Of a stretch of DNA of 64,000 bases, positions 47,886 to 56,843 are shown piece by piece. The translations under genes were made by a program, and so were the position numbers. Under the pieces are notes generated by a model, which was not told the origin of the DNA, did no database searches, and saw only the letters and a program-made list of their open reading frames with translations. Where the stretch lies: the NCBI GenBank assembly GCA_025655455.1, contig JAHXIV010000013.1:181264-245263 (forward strand), read 5' to 3'. This DNA is from a gamma proteobacterium symbiont of Taylorina sp. GTDB taxonomy: Bacteria > Pseudomonadota > Gammaproteobacteria > GRL18. Numbering within the stretch: position 1 is the first letter of the stretch; every line of letters begins with the position of its first letter.

Positions 47886-48209
47886 TCAAAAACTGGCATA
47901 AAAAAAGACAAATCTCCCCTTCTCAAAATCAATTTTTAGACAGGCACCATGATATATTCCATAATCCACATAACCCGGAATCGCTGAATTTTCATGACAC
48001 TCACTGGAATGCTGGGGTGATTCAAAATCACGATCCCGGTCATACCAGGACAGTAGCATATAATCCTCCAGTTTTTCCTCAGCAATTTGATTGGCTCGCT
48101 GCATAGCAGCCTGATAATCATCTATCTGCACATCAGCAGTAAAATCCACAATCTCAACATTAGAGTAGTCATGGGGTTGAATATTACAATGACTTATTTT
48201 TTCTGACAT
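47886..48209 (-). CDS. Small protein, possibly AF1514 (DUF5619)-like
   Basis: 107 residues without membrane segment. The segment IAEEKLEDYMLLSWYDRDRDFESP followed by a Cys/His pair and PGYVDYGIYHGACLKIDFEKGRFVFFY resembles small AF1514-type proteins as I remember them. This match is from memory and unverified. No function is known for such proteins. It lies between flagellin and the semialdehyde dehydrogenase on the same strand. Confidence 0.65.
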   Translation of the reverse strand: MSEKISHCNIQPHDYSNVEIVDFTADVQIDDYQAAMQRANQIAEEKLEDYMLLSWYDRDRDFESPQHSSECHENSAIPGYVDYGIYHGACLKIDFEKGRFVFFYASF

Positions 48210-48250
48210 AATTTGACCTTGATTTTGGCTTTATAGAAGAAACAATCCAC

Positions 48251-49624
48251 CTACTTTACTACTACTGTCTTAATATTCACAAACTCAAGAATCCCATATT
48301 CACCAATCTCCCTGCCATAACCCGATTTTTTTGTCCCGCCAAAGGGTAATCTGGGATCACTTTTAACAAAATCATTCACCACACAAGTGCCGGCATTAAT
48401 GACATTACGTGCCAGATACCGGCCTTTTTCACTATCTTCGGTAAAGATAGCAGCACCCAGTCCATATTCTGTATCATTGGCTAAACTAATGGCCTCGGCT
48501 TCATCTTTAGCAGGGATAATACAGGAGACAGGACCAAATAGTTCTTCTGTAAAGGCGATCATGCCTCTTTTGACGTTACTTAAAAGCGTGGCCGGATACC
48601 AGGCTCCCGGTTTATCCGGTATTTCACCCCCCAGTTTTAACTCCGCACCCTGCTCTACACAATCAAGCACCTGCTGATGTAATTCATCGCGTAAACGGCT
48701 TTTTGCCATGGGTCCTAAATTTGCCGTCGCTTCAAGGGGGTCAGACATTGTATAAGTCTGCAAAAAGCGGATGATTTTCTCTTCAAATTCCTCTTGAATA
48801 GACTCAACCACAATAAAGCGTTTTGCTGCAATACAAACCTGCCCACCATTGAGCATTCTTGATATTCCACAACAGGAGACTGCCGCATCAATATCTGCAT
48901 CCGCAAGAATAATATAGGGATCACTGCCACCTAATTCCAATACACTTTTCTTTAAATTTCTTCCCGCCTCCATTGCTACCGACTGGCCTGCCCGTTCACT
49001 ACCAGTGATAGTCACTGCCTGTATTTTCGGGTGAGCAATAATATCAGCAGAAGTATCTGAAGCGGTTAATAAGACACGAAAAACATGTTCAGGAAAGCCT
49101 GCATCAATAAATAATTGTTCTATTGCCAGGGCACAGCCAAAGACATTGGAAGCATGTTTTAAAAGTACTGTATTACCTGCCATAATTGTGGCAGCAGCAC
49201 CGCGAATCACCTGCCAGAAGGGAAAATTCCAGGGCATGATCATAAAAATAATCCCCAGTGGCTGAAAGCTGACAAAACTTTCACTATTTTCAGTTTTTAT
49301 CTGTTTATCCGCCAGATAATATTCTGTCTGCTGAGCATAATGTTCACAAACCCAGGCACATTTTTCTATTTCCATTGCCCCCTGACTCACCGGTTTTCCC
49401 ATTTCAGTCGCCATCAGTCGGGCATACTCCGCTTTACGCTCTCTCAGTAATTTTGCCATCTGAAAAAAGTAAGCGGCACGATTTGAAAAGCTCAGTTCCC
49501 GCCAAATCTGAAAAGCATAATCAACGGCATCAATAAGCGGAGTAATTTCGTGCATTGCCCAATCAGGGTATTCCTCTATTATTGAGCCATCAGCAGGATT
49601 AATTGATTGGATTATCGGTTTCAT
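48251..49624 (-). CDS. NAD(P)-dependent aldehyde dehydrogenase, succinate-semialdehyde type
   Basis: 457 residues of the aldehyde dehydrogenase superfamily. It shows the cofactor-binding PWNFPFWQVIRGAA, ITGSERAG, the catalytic Glu in SVLELGGSDPYI and the catalytic Cys in GGQVCIAAKRFIV. The QVCIAAKRF form and the length fit succinate-semialdehyde dehydrogenases of the Sad/GabD group. It probably oxidises succinic or a related semialdehyde to the acid. No GABA transaminase is nearby, so the substrate is inferred from family only. Confidence 0.88.
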   Translation of the reverse strand: MKPIIQSINPADGSIIEEYPDWAMHEITPLIDAVDYAFQIWRELSFSNRAAYFFQMAKLLRERKAEYARLMATEMGKPVSQGAMEIEKCAWVCEHYAQQTEYYLADKQIKTENSESFVSFQPLGIIFMIMPWNFPFWQVIRGAAATIMAGNTVLLKHASNVFGCALAIEQLFIDAGFPEHVFRVLLTASDTSADIIAHPKIQAVTITGSERAGQSVAMEAGRNLKKSVLELGGSDPYIILADADIDAAVSCCGISRMLNGGQVCIAAKRFIVVESIQEEFEEKIIRFLQTYTMSDPLEATANLGPMAKSRLRDELHQQVLDCVEQGAELKLGGEIPDKPGAWYPATLLSNVKRGMIAFTEELFGPVSCIIPAKDEAEAISLANDTEYGLGAAIFTEDSEKGRYLARNVINAGTCVVNDFVKSDPRLPFGGTKKSGYGREIGEYGILEFVNIKTVVVK

Positions 49625-49681
49625 AGGATATTCCCAAAGTTTTAGGTTAAACTAACAATGATCAGTAAAAAAGGAAATTTT

Positions 49682-50311
49682 ATGTTTATTCTATCAAAAT
49701 TTAAATTCATATTTTTTGCATTAAACATCACTATTATACTCAGTGCCTGTTCCTCTGCACCTTCGATCAGCTCACTCATTGGCGGGCGTCATGAATATGA
49801 TTATGCCCAAAATTTTGAACAGATGAAACAATATAATTTTAGCCCTATTTCAAACACACTGGAAGCCAACCCGGATTTTAATTTTATACGCAGTTCCGGC
49901 GCAATACTGGCCATTGAAAATAGTATGGCAGCCAAAAAAATCACCAAGCAGCGCAATGTCTTACCTGATTTTTGGGTCAATTACTATTATACCGGTTCTC
50001 AAAGCATGACTGTAGGCAGTCTCAACCAATTCTTTCACTATAACCTCGGACTCGCATGGGATGATAAATATGGAACGGGTCAGGGTATTGCAAACACCAG
50101 TCATAGTTTTTCCAGTGGTACTTTAATCATTGATATTATTTCGACCAACAACAACCAGTTAATCTGGCGTGGTTCTGCTCCGATAGGAATATCAGCCAAA
50201 CATAGCGATAGAAAAAAAAGAGAAGCATTACAAAAAGCAGTTGCCGTGATCATGTATCCATTCCCACCGGAAAATGACTTCAGTTCATTAAAACATGCAG
50301 TGCCTGATTAA
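49682..50311 (+). CDS. DUF4136-type lipoprotein
   Basis: About 209 residues with a lipoprotein signal peptide: a hydrophobic stretch ending LSAC, where the Cys is the likely lipidation site. The mature part has FNFIRSSGAILAIENSMAAK and a C-terminal GTLIIDIISTNNNQLIWRGSA, a pattern of DUF4136 lipoproteins. I start at the ATG at 49682, preceded by AAGGA, rather than 49658. The function is unknown; it probably sits at the outer membrane. Confidence 0.82.
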   Translation: MFILSKFKFIFFALNITIILSACSSAPSISSLIGGRHEYDYAQNFEQMKQYNFSPISNTLEANPDFNFIRSSGAILAIENSMAAKKITKQRNVLPDFWVNYYYTGSQSMTVGSLNQFFHYNLGLAWDDKYGTGQGIANTSHSFSSGTLIIDIISTNNNQLIWRGSAPIGISAKHSDRKKREALQKAVAVIMYPFPPENDFSSLKHAVPD

Positions 50312-50396
50312 TTAAACAAAAAGTTATCAGCACCGTGATTTACTGGGTGTTTTGTATATACTTGATAGTTACTTATTATGTTCAAGGGGCTATATT

Positions 50397-51476
50397 ATGA
50401 ATACTTACTTTATTAAAGAATCAGACTTTAATAATTTTATTGATAATATGCTGCTGCAGCTGCCTGTCATTGCACCTGTGCTTAGTTCAGAATCAGTTGA
50501 ATCTTTCTTTTCTTTTGAGTTTCTGAAAAATCATGATGAGTTACGACTGGATTATGATATTACTATCCTCCCGCCAAAAAAAGCCTTTTTTCCTCCCCGA
50601 CAAGTAATTATTGAGTTCAGCCACGGCAAATTTCATGGTACGGTCAATGCAAAAAAACAGGTTTTACTGGGTGTTCATCCCTACGATATTAAAGCCATTG
50701 ATCAGACCGATTTTCTATTTACAGAAAATTATGAAGATATTAATTATACCGCCTATCGTAATGCCACCACACTGGTTTGTTCCAATATTCAAACTATTTC
50801 TAAACGGGCTTTTTGGGGATCCATTAGCCATGATGTTCCTGCCAGAGGTCACGATGCCTTTTTGACTAAACTAACCGATTTGAATGAAGCTGAAGAAGAA
50901 GGCTATTTATTTGAAGTTTTTAATGAAAAAGGTCACGAACTACTCTCTTTTGGTCAATTTTTACTCGCTACTGAATTACAGATTCAACAGGCAAAAAGTA
51001 TCAATGAATCTATCAAAGACAAATGTCCACAACAATTAAACTATTCACAAGATGAGATGGCAAATACTATTTGTCGTAGTTTTAACAATACAGCACTATG
51101 GGATGAGCTCGCTCAGGATTGTTTTTCCTGTGGTTCCTGCAATACCACCTGCCCCACCTGCTATTGTTTTAATGTCGAAGACAGCTGGAATATTGATCAG
51201 CAATCCGGCCAACGAACACGCTATTGGGATTCCTGTATGACGGAAGACTTTGCTAAAATTTCATCTGCTGATGGACAAAGTGAAAATTTTCGTAAAACCA
51301 CTGCTGCACGAATGCGTCATCGTATCATGCGAAAAATGGTCTATCTCAATGATAAACTGGGAACACAGGCCTGTGTTGGCTGTGGGCGTTGTTCAATTGC
51401 CTGTACTGCTGATATTGCTGATCCCGTCAATATTATTAAGCGGATCATGGAGGAAGCGGCTAATGACAGCCTTTGA
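50397..51476 (+). CDS. hydB: [NiFe] hydrogenase beta subunit, 4Fe-4S electron-transfer (HydB-like)
   Basis: About 359 residues. The C-terminal part contains two four-cysteine Fe-S motifs: CFSCGSCNTTCPTC and CVGCGRCSIACTAD. The N-terminal part matches sulfhydrogenase beta subunits (KQVLLGVHPYDIKAIDQTD). It links the NAD(P)H-oxidising gamma subunit to the hydrogenase module in group 3b enzymes. I start at the ATG at 50397, preceded by AAGGGG; the ORF track uses an upstream TTG. Its stop overlaps the next gene by 14 bases. First gene of the hydrogenase operon. Confidence 0.9.
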   Translation: MNTYFIKESDFNNFIDNMLLQLPVIAPVLSSESVESFFSFEFLKNHDELRLDYDITILPPKKAFFPPRQVIIEFSHGKFHGTVNAKKQVLLGVHPYDIKAIDQTDFLFTENYEDINYTAYRNATTLVCSNIQTISKRAFWGSISHDVPARGHDAFLTKLTDLNEAEEEGYLFEVFNEKGHELLSFGQFLLATELQIQQAKSINESIKDKCPQQLNYSQDEMANTICRSFNNTALWDELAQDCFSCGSCNTTCPTCYCFNVEDSWNIDQQSGQRTRYWDSCMTEDFAKISSADGQSENFRKTTAARMRHRIMRKMVYLNDKLGTQACVGCGRCSIACTADIADPVNIIKRIMEEAANDSL

Positions 51477-52302
51477 AAATAAAAAAGCTGAAAATATTTT
51501 CCTGCCTCGAGAAGCTGTCATTTTAAACATAAAGGAAACCAGTCAACTTGAAAAACACTTTACCTTAAGAAATGCTGATGCTTCCAAAATGATCTTTGAA
51601 CCAGGACAGTTTTTGGAAGTCTCTTTATTTGGTTATGGTGAGATACCGATTGGTCTGGCCAGCTCTCCTACACGAGAAAATTCTTTTGATATTGTGATAC
51701 GCACAGTTGGACGAGTATCCACTGCAATCAACCAACTCAAAGAAGGTGATTCACTCTATATTCGAGGACCTTACGGCAATGGATTTAAACTTGAACAATT
51801 AAGAAGCTACCCCATTCTGGTGGTTGCAGGAGGTGTCGGCGTCTGCCCGACACGCAGTCTGATCCAATACATTATGGATCGACGTGAGGAATTTAAAAGC
51901 TTTACTCTTTTTTACGGAACTCGCGATCCTTCTCAGCAATTATTTTTAGAAGACTTAAAACAATGGCGTTGCAGTGACAAAGTTGAATATTATGAAACGG
52001 TGGATAAGGCTGATGAACACTGGGAAGGTCCGGTAGGACTAATTACAGAATTATTTAAGAAAACAAGCATTGCTGCTGAAACCAGAGTCATTATCTGTGG
52101 TCCACCAATTATGTTTAAATTTGTGATTTATGAATTAGATAAAATTGGTATTGCACATAATCATATTTTTGTTGATCTGGAGCGTCGTATGAAATGTGCT
52201 ATTGGAAAATGTGGTCATTGCCAGATCAACAATAAATACGCCTGTCTTGACGGGCCGGTTTTTGCATTAAGTGATATCAGTAATCTTGAGGAGGCATTTT
52301 AA
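51463..52302 (+). CDS. hydG: [NiFe] hydrogenase gamma subunit, FAD/NAD(P)-binding (HydG-like)
   Basis: 279 residues of the ferredoxin-NADP reductase-like family. FAD-binding region EIPIGLASSPT, NAD(P)-binding VVAGGVGVCPTRSL and ICGPPIMFKF, and a C-terminal [2Fe-2S] motif CAIGKCGHCQI with a later Cys in KYACLDGP. The true start is the ATG at 51463 after GGAGG. The ORF track extends the frame back into hydB, which is an artefact. It transfers electrons between NAD(P)H and the Fe-S chain of the hydrogenase. Confidence 0.92.
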   Translation: MTAFENKKAENIFLPREAVILNIKETSQLEKHFTLRNADASKMIFEPGQFLEVSLFGYGEIPIGLASSPTRENSFDIVIRTVGRVSTAINQLKEGDSLYIRGPYGNGFKLEQLRSYPILVVAGGVGVCPTRSLIQYIMDRREEFKSFTLFYGTRDPSQQLFLEDLKQWRCSDKVEYYETVDKADEHWEGPVGLITELFKKTSIAAETRVIICGPPIMFKFVIYELDKIGIAHNHIFVDLERRMKCAIGKCGHCQINNKYACLDGPVFALSDISNLEEAF

Positions 52303-52303
52303 A

Positions 52304-53080
52304 ATGGCAAATAATAAAGCTAAAGTTGCCTTTTTTGACTTTGCCAGTTGTGAAGGCTGTCAGATTGAATTAACCAATTACGGTGATAAAGATTTTCTGG
52401 AACTTTTACAGCATATAGAGATTGTAGAATTTCGTGAAGCCATGAGCGAGAAAACCTCTGATCCCATTGATATTGCCTGTATTGAAGGAAGCTATACCCG
52501 CCAGGCAGATTGTCAACGTCTGCTGGATATTCGATGCAGGGCAAAGGTTGTGATTTCCTATGGCCAGTGTGCAGGCACTGCTGGAATCAATGCCTTAAAA
52601 AACCATCAAGCCGATTATCAATCTTTTGTTTATGACAGGGATGCCGGGATGCCTCATCTGGACTCTGATAATGCCAAACCCATCTCATCTATTATAAAAG
52701 TGGATTATCAGGTACCGGGTTGTCCAGTGAATAGATATGAATTTTTAGATATTATCAGTCATTTACTGCACGGCAAAGAACCGGTCATTCCTAATTATCC
52801 TGTCTGTGTTGAGTGCAAACGTAATGAAACCATCTGTCGATTCCTGGCTGGTGATCATTGCATGGGTATGGTCACACGTGCAGGCTGTGGAGCACCCTGC
52901 CCCGCTGATGGTATTCCCTGTGAAGGGTGCCGGGGCTTTGTTGATAATCCAAATCAGTATGCACTGTCCAAAGTATTACATGAGAAAGGCGGATTGAGTT
53001 TGCATAGAGCTGAAAGTAAGTCCTTACTTTTTAATGCGAATGAACGTGATAATGCGAATAAGGAGTCGGAGATAGACTAA
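52304..53080 (+). CDS. hydD: [NiFe] hydrogenase small (delta) subunit (HydD-like)
   Basis: 258 residues. The proximal cluster motif CEGCQIELTN is near the N-terminus, with further cluster cysteines in ISYGQCAG, VPGCPVNRYEF and CGAPCPADGIPCEGCRGF. No Tat signal, as expected for cytoplasmic group 3 enzymes. The ATG at 52304 follows a GAGGAGG stretch; the ORF track begins 11 codons earlier inside hydG. Its stop shares a base with the start of the large-subunit gene. Confidence 0.93.
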   Translation: MANNKAKVAFFDFASCEGCQIELTNYGDKDFLELLQHIEIVEFREAMSEKTSDPIDIACIEGSYTRQADCQRLLDIRCRAKVVISYGQCAGTAGINALKNHQADYQSFVYDRDAGMPHLDSDNAKPISSIIKVDYQVPGCPVNRYEFLDIISHLLHGKEPVIPNYPVCVECKRNETICRFLAGDHCMGMVTRAGCGAPCPADGIPCEGCRGFVDNPNQYALSKVLHEKGGLSLHRAESKSLLFNANERDNANKESEID

Positions 53081-54402
53081 TGAATAACACAAAAATTGAT
53101 GTTAACATTGATATCAAGCATCTCACCCGAGTGGAAGGTCATGGTAATATTATTGTTAACGTCAGCAATGGAAAAATTGAAAAATGTCAATGGCAGGTAC
53201 CGGAAAGTCCGCGTTTTTTTGAGGCGATGGTACGCGGCAGACATTATTCTGAGGTGGCACGTATCACCAGTCGTATTTGCGGTATCTGCTCTATTGGTCA
53301 TACACTGGCATCGGTTAAAGCTACTGAAGCCGCTTTAGGCATTATAGTCAGTGAACAGACTTCCAAATTACGCCAATTACTCAAACATGCGGAAAACTTT
53401 GATTCGAATGTACTGCATGTTTATATTCTGGCCGCGCCTGATTTATTAGGTGCAAAATCAGTTTTTCCTTTAATTCAAACTCATACGGATATCATTAGAC
53501 GCGCCTTAAATTTAAAACGTCTGGCACATGAATGGGGTTCGGCCATTGCCGGTCGAACCACACATCCCACAACAGTTGTACCGGGTGGTTTTAGTAAACT
53601 CCCGGATATACAGGCATTAAAAGAATTAAAACAGAAATTAACAGCAGCGATACCTGATTTAGCAGCAACTGTTGAAACTATACTATCAATTACTGATCAA
53701 ATTCCTGATTTTAACCGCCCAACTGAATATATCTCCTTATCTAATGATAATAACTATGCAATATATGATGGTCATATACAGTCTATTTTATCTGACGGTT
53801 ACAAACAGCGTTATCCCGTAGCTGATTACCTGTCCATTACCAATGAATATGTCAGCCAATGGTCAACGGCCAAATATTGTAAAAATAAATTAGACAGTTA
53901 TATGGTGGGTGCTCTGGCAAGGCTAAATAATAATTATGCACAGCTGAAACCACAGGCAAAACTCGCTGCAGAAAAATTCAATTTGAGTTCCCTTTGCACG
54001 AACCCCTATATGAATACCATTGCACAGGTAGTGGAACTGGTCAATGATGTTTATACTTCGTTAGAATTACTGGATGATATCATTAGTCATGGTATTCATC
54101 ATGAAATATTAGTTGAGCCGGAAAAATATGGTCAGGGTATTGCGTCAGTGGAAGTCCCCAGAGGCATATTATTTCATGACTATCAATATACTGAAGATGG
54201 ACTCTGCAGCGGAGGAAATTTTGTCATCCCGACCAATCAGAATCATGCCAATATCCAGTATGACTTTGAAAAGTTATTACCCGAATTATTAGAGCAGAAC
54301 AAAACTGAAGCAGAAATTGAACTGGCACTGGAAATGCTGGTACGTGCCTATGATCCCTGCATCTCCTGTTCTGCCCATTATTTAAAGGTTAAGTTTGTCT
54401 AA
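53080..54402 (+). CDS. hydA: [NiFe] hydrogenase large (alpha) subunit (HydA-like, group 3b)
   Basis: 440 residues. The N-terminal nickel ligand motif is RICGICSIGH and the C-terminal one DPCISCSAH, together giving the four Ni-Fe cysteines. Seven residues follow the last His and form the short tail removed by the maturation protease. The subunit order beta-gamma-delta-alpha and the absence of a signal peptide indicate a cytoplasmic NAD(P)-linked bidirectional enzyme of the sulfhydrogenase type (group 3b). Accessory hyp genes are not in the window. Confidence 0.94.
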   Translation: MNNTKIDVNIDIKHLTRVEGHGNIIVNVSNGKIEKCQWQVPESPRFFEAMVRGRHYSEVARITSRICGICSIGHTLASVKATEAALGIIVSEQTSKLRQLLKHAENFDSNVLHVYILAAPDLLGAKSVFPLIQTHTDIIRRALNLKRLAHEWGSAIAGRTTHPTTVVPGGFSKLPDIQALKELKQKLTAAIPDLAATVETILSITDQIPDFNRPTEYISLSNDNNYAIYDGHIQSILSDGYKQRYPVADYLSITNEYVSQWSTAKYCKNKLDSYMVGALARLNNNYAQLKPQAKLAAEKFNLSSLCTNPYMNTIAQVVELVNDVYTSLELLDDIISHGIHHEILVEPEKYGQGIASVEVPRGILFHDYQYTEDGLCSGGNFVIPTNQNHANIQYDFEKLLPELLEQNKTEAEIELALEMLVRAYDPCISCSAHYLKVKFV

Positions 54403-54448
54403 TAGAATATCAGCGACCATTAATTGACTACAGGGCATTGACCTGGCA

Positions 54449-54922
54449 ATGAATTATATAATCGGTATGGGCAATGTGATGCGTAGTGATGATGGTGTTG
54501 GATCAGTCATCATTGAATACATTCAGGAAAATGATCTTGAAGATAATTTCTGTGCTTTGGATTTTGCCGGCAACGCCTGGGGATTACTGCCTTTATTAAA
54601 TGCAGAGACAGAAAAAATTCTTATTATTGATTGTGCACAAATGGGACTAATAGCCGGTAATTTTCAATTTTTTTCTCTGAATTCAATCCACACTCAAAAT
54701 AAACTCACCATTGAAAATCATGAAAGCAGTATTGCTCAGATTACCAATCTGGCTGGCAAAACTGATTATATCATACCTGAAATCAGCATCATGGGTATTG
54801 AACCGGAAAGCATGGAATTTAGCCAGCAACTCTCAACAAAAATTTTAAGCCGATTAACTGATTATGCACAGGAAGCCATTCGATTCATTCATACAGATCA
54901 CAATTCATTTAGTAAAATATAA
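54449..54922 (+). CDS. Hydrogenase maturation endopeptidase
   Basis: 157 residues of the HycI/HyaD-like protease family. The nickel-sensing region begins IIGMGNVMRSDDGVGSVII, and a second acidic ligand candidate lies in LIIDCAQMG. It removes the C-terminal tail of the large subunit after nickel insertion. It is 46 bases downstream of hydA on the same strand and is probably specific for it. Confidence 0.9.
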   Translation: MNYIIGMGNVMRSDDGVGSVIIEYIQENDLEDNFCALDFAGNAWGLLPLLNAETEKILIIDCAQMGLIAGNFQFFSLNSIHTQNKLTIENHESSIAQITNLAGKTDYIIPEISIMGIEPESMEFSQQLSTKILSRLTDYAQEAIRFIHTDHNSFSKI

Positions 54923-54972
54923 CCTGAGACAGAAAAAGCCAAAATATTCTTATCTAAAAACTGACTGATTCA

Positions 54973-55863
54973 TCATTTTAATTCCTGTCGAAATAGCTGT
55001 ATTAATAACTCAATATTATTAACTCCCGGGTAGTTGGGTCGAGTAATAAAAGCTATTTTTCTATGTGGGCCTGGCTCATTTAAGTGGACAGCTTTCAATT
55101 CTGAATTCCCGGATAATAATTGTTGCAGCGCCATTGCAGGCACCAATGTCGTTCCCATATTCCCGGCAACCATTTGCACCAGCATATTCAAACTGGTAGA
55201 TGCGAGTGATGAATTAGTTTCTCTGGAAGATAGTTTACAGATGGCCAGAGCATGATCTTTTAAACAATGTCCATCTTCCAGCAGCATCAAATGAGACAGG
55301 TCGAGTTCAGCAGCAGTAATTTCTACTTTCTTTGCGAGTGAATCATTACAATGAGTTACCCAATAAAAGTCTTCTTGACAAAGCTCAAATGCAAGCAGAC
55401 CTTCAGTATTATAGGGTAATGCCAGAATTGCAGTATCCAGTTCACCCGTTCTCACTTTATTAACCAGCACATGGGATTGCTCCTCAATAATAGTTAACTG
55501 AAAGTCAGGATATTGCTGACGTACATTGGGCAATACCAGTGGTAATAAATAGGAACCAATAGTAGGAATAATACCAAGTGACATTGCGCAGCTTAATGGT
55601 GTTTTTAATGTCTGGCCAAGCTGAGATAAATCATTCATCTGGAGTTTTATCTCATGTGCTTTTTCCAGAAACTGTTCTCCAATGGATGTTGTAAGTACTT
55701 TTTTATTATCACGCTCAAAAACCTGAAAACCTAATTGTTTCTCCATTTCAGTAATTGCTGTACTTAAGGCCGATTGTGAGACGGAACAAAGCTCAGCTGC
55801 TTTCTTAAAATGCAGGGTCTGTGCTACAGCCAAAGCATATTTGATTTGCTTTAATGAGATCAT
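54973..55863 (-). CDS. oxyR: OxyR hydrogen peroxide-responsive LysR regulator
   Basis: 296 residues with an N-terminal winged helix-turn-helix (HFKKAAELCSVSQSALSTAI) and a LysR substrate domain. The peroxide-sensing pair is conserved: LLEDGHCLKDHALAIC has Cys residues nine apart, as in OxyR Cys199 and Cys208. GMP-like TTLVPAMALQQLL follows. It is divergent from the rubrerythrin operon, which it likely controls. A palindromic repeat abuts its start codon, leaving no obvious Shine-Dalgarno site. Confidence 0.93.
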   Translation of the reverse strand: MISLKQIKYALAVAQTLHFKKAAELCSVSQSALSTAITEMEKQLGFQVFERDNKKVLTTSIGEQFLEKAHEIKLQMNDLSQLGQTLKTPLSCAMSLGIIPTIGSYLLPLVLPNVRQQYPDFQLTIIEEQSHVLVNKVRTGELDTAILALPYNTEGLLAFELCQEDFYWVTHCNDSLAKKVEITAAELDLSHLMLLEDGHCLKDHALAICKLSSRETNSSLASTSLNMLVQMVAGNMGTTLVPAMALQQLLSGNSELKAVHLNEPGPHRKIAFITRPNYPGVNNIELLIQLFRQELK

Positions 55864-56059
55864 AGAAGTTACTTAGAAGCCTTTAGCCAAACTTGAACTT
55901 GGCCACCATCATTTATAGTAACATTAAATTTCTACTAAATGATGGTGGAAAAATTTAAGTTACTTAGAAGTGCCCACAGCCAAAAAAATTGGCACGAATT
56001 ATTATTAGTAACATTAAAATGGCTTAAAATTATTTGTGCCAATTTTTTGTTACTCAAGA
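55864..56059. repeat. Two-module palindromic repeat, copy 2 (inverted relative to copy 1)
   Basis: 55959-56059 is the reverse complement of 35641-35741 with about three differences by eye. The part from about 55890 to 55958 is a more diverged version of module 2 (CCATCATTTAGTAGAAAT / ATAAATGATGGTGG). A third TTCTAAGTAAC end lies immediately upstream of the oxyR start. Confidence 0.85.
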
Positions 56060-56300
56060 GTCTTTAACCCAAAAATAAATTTTTTGTCCTGAATCTAAAA
56101 AAATCAAGGACTTAAGGTTTTGTTATCCAAGAGCCGTCATAATATTCTATTTTGTCTATTAATAAAAGAACTTGTATTGCTTACATCCTGTACAACAACG
56201 TGATAGTAATTTAATCATCAGTTTTTTAGAACACTATTATCGATTATTTTAATTATATTTTATCAGAAAACTCTTCTATGATTTGTCTTGTGGTAACCAA

Positions 56301-56336
56301 GTTAAAACAAAAGTTAAAACAAAAGTTAAAACAAAA
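56301..56336. repeat. Three tandem copies of GTTAAAACAAAA
   Basis: Three exact 12-base direct repeats followed by a partial, diverged fourth (ATTAAATC). They end about 28 bases before the rubrerythrin ATG, in the probable 5' leader. They may be slippage-prone or a protein-binding array. Confidence 0.9.
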
Positions 56337-56364
56337 ATTAAATCTTATTTTGGAGGATTAACTC

Positions 56365-56781
56365 ATGGAATTAAAAGGTAGTAAAACAGAACAACACCTA
56401 AAGGATGCATTTGCTGGTGAATCTCAGGCTAACAGACGTTATTTGTACTTTGCATCTAAAGCTGACATTGAAGGCTATAACGATGTTGCAGCACTTTTTC
56501 GCTCAACTGCTGAGGGTGAAACCGGTCATGCTCATGGACATCTGGAATATCTTGAACAATGTGGTGATCCTGCCACCGGCATGCCGTTCGGTGCCACAGC
56601 AGATAATTTAAAAACAGCTGTTGCAGGAGAGACCCACGAATATACGGATATGTATCCTGGTATGGCTAAAGATGCAAGAGATGAAAGTTTTGATGAAATT
56701 GCAGACTGGTTTGAAACTTTAGCAAAAGCAGAACGTTCACATGCTAATCGTTATCAGAAAGCATTAAACGAAATGGAGTAA
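56365..56781 (+). CDS. Rubrerythrin-family di-iron protein without rubredoxin domain
   Basis: 138 residues of a four-helix ferritin-like fold. Di-iron ligand motifs are visible as FAGESQANRRY, AEGETGHAHGHLEYL, AVAGETHEYTDMY and AKAERSHANRY. There are no C-terminal CxxC pairs, so the rubredoxin domain of classical rubrerythrins is missing and an external electron donor is needed. It reduces peroxide in related organisms. A strong GGAGG precedes the ATG. It heads an operon with an Fe-S protein and DUF3501, divergent from oxyR. Confidence 0.93.
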   Translation: MELKGSKTEQHLKDAFAGESQANRRYLYFASKADIEGYNDVAALFRSTAEGETGHAHGHLEYLEQCGDPATGMPFGATADNLKTAVAGETHEYTDMYPGMAKDARDESFDEIADWFETLAKAERSHANRYQKALNEME

Positions 56782-56792
56782 ATCTTCATGGA

Positions 56793-56826
56793 CAGGCAGG
56801 TTCAGGAGTTTATCCGGGCTTGCCTG
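56793..56826 (+). terminator. Hairpin after rubrerythrin
   Basis: CAGGCAGGTTC pairs with GGGCTTGCCTG if G-U pairs are allowed, giving an 11-base stem, followed by CTTTGATTT. It could terminate or attenuate between rubrerythrin and the Fe-S gene. Confidence 0.45.
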
Positions 56827-56843
56827 CTTTGATTTAATAATTC

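Larger units (their letters stand above)
55864..56364. other. oxyR-rubrerythrin divergent intergenic region
   Basis: About 501 bases. The oxyR-proximal 196 bases are repeat DNA. The remainder is AT-rich, with three tandem 12-base repeats (56301-56336) just before the rubrerythrin ribosome-binding site (GGAGG). Promoters for both genes must lie here; I could not identify a convincing OxyR site by eye. Confidence 0.6.

Noticed and set aside
51250-51462. N-terminal extension of hydG in the ORF track
   Set aside because: The region is out-of-frame hydB coding sequence (including its Fe-S cysteines); the ATG at 51463 after GGAGG gives the family N-terminus.
56301-56336. CRISPR-like or iteron array
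   Set aside because: Repeats are 12 bases, directly adjacent without spacers, and no cas or replication gene is present.
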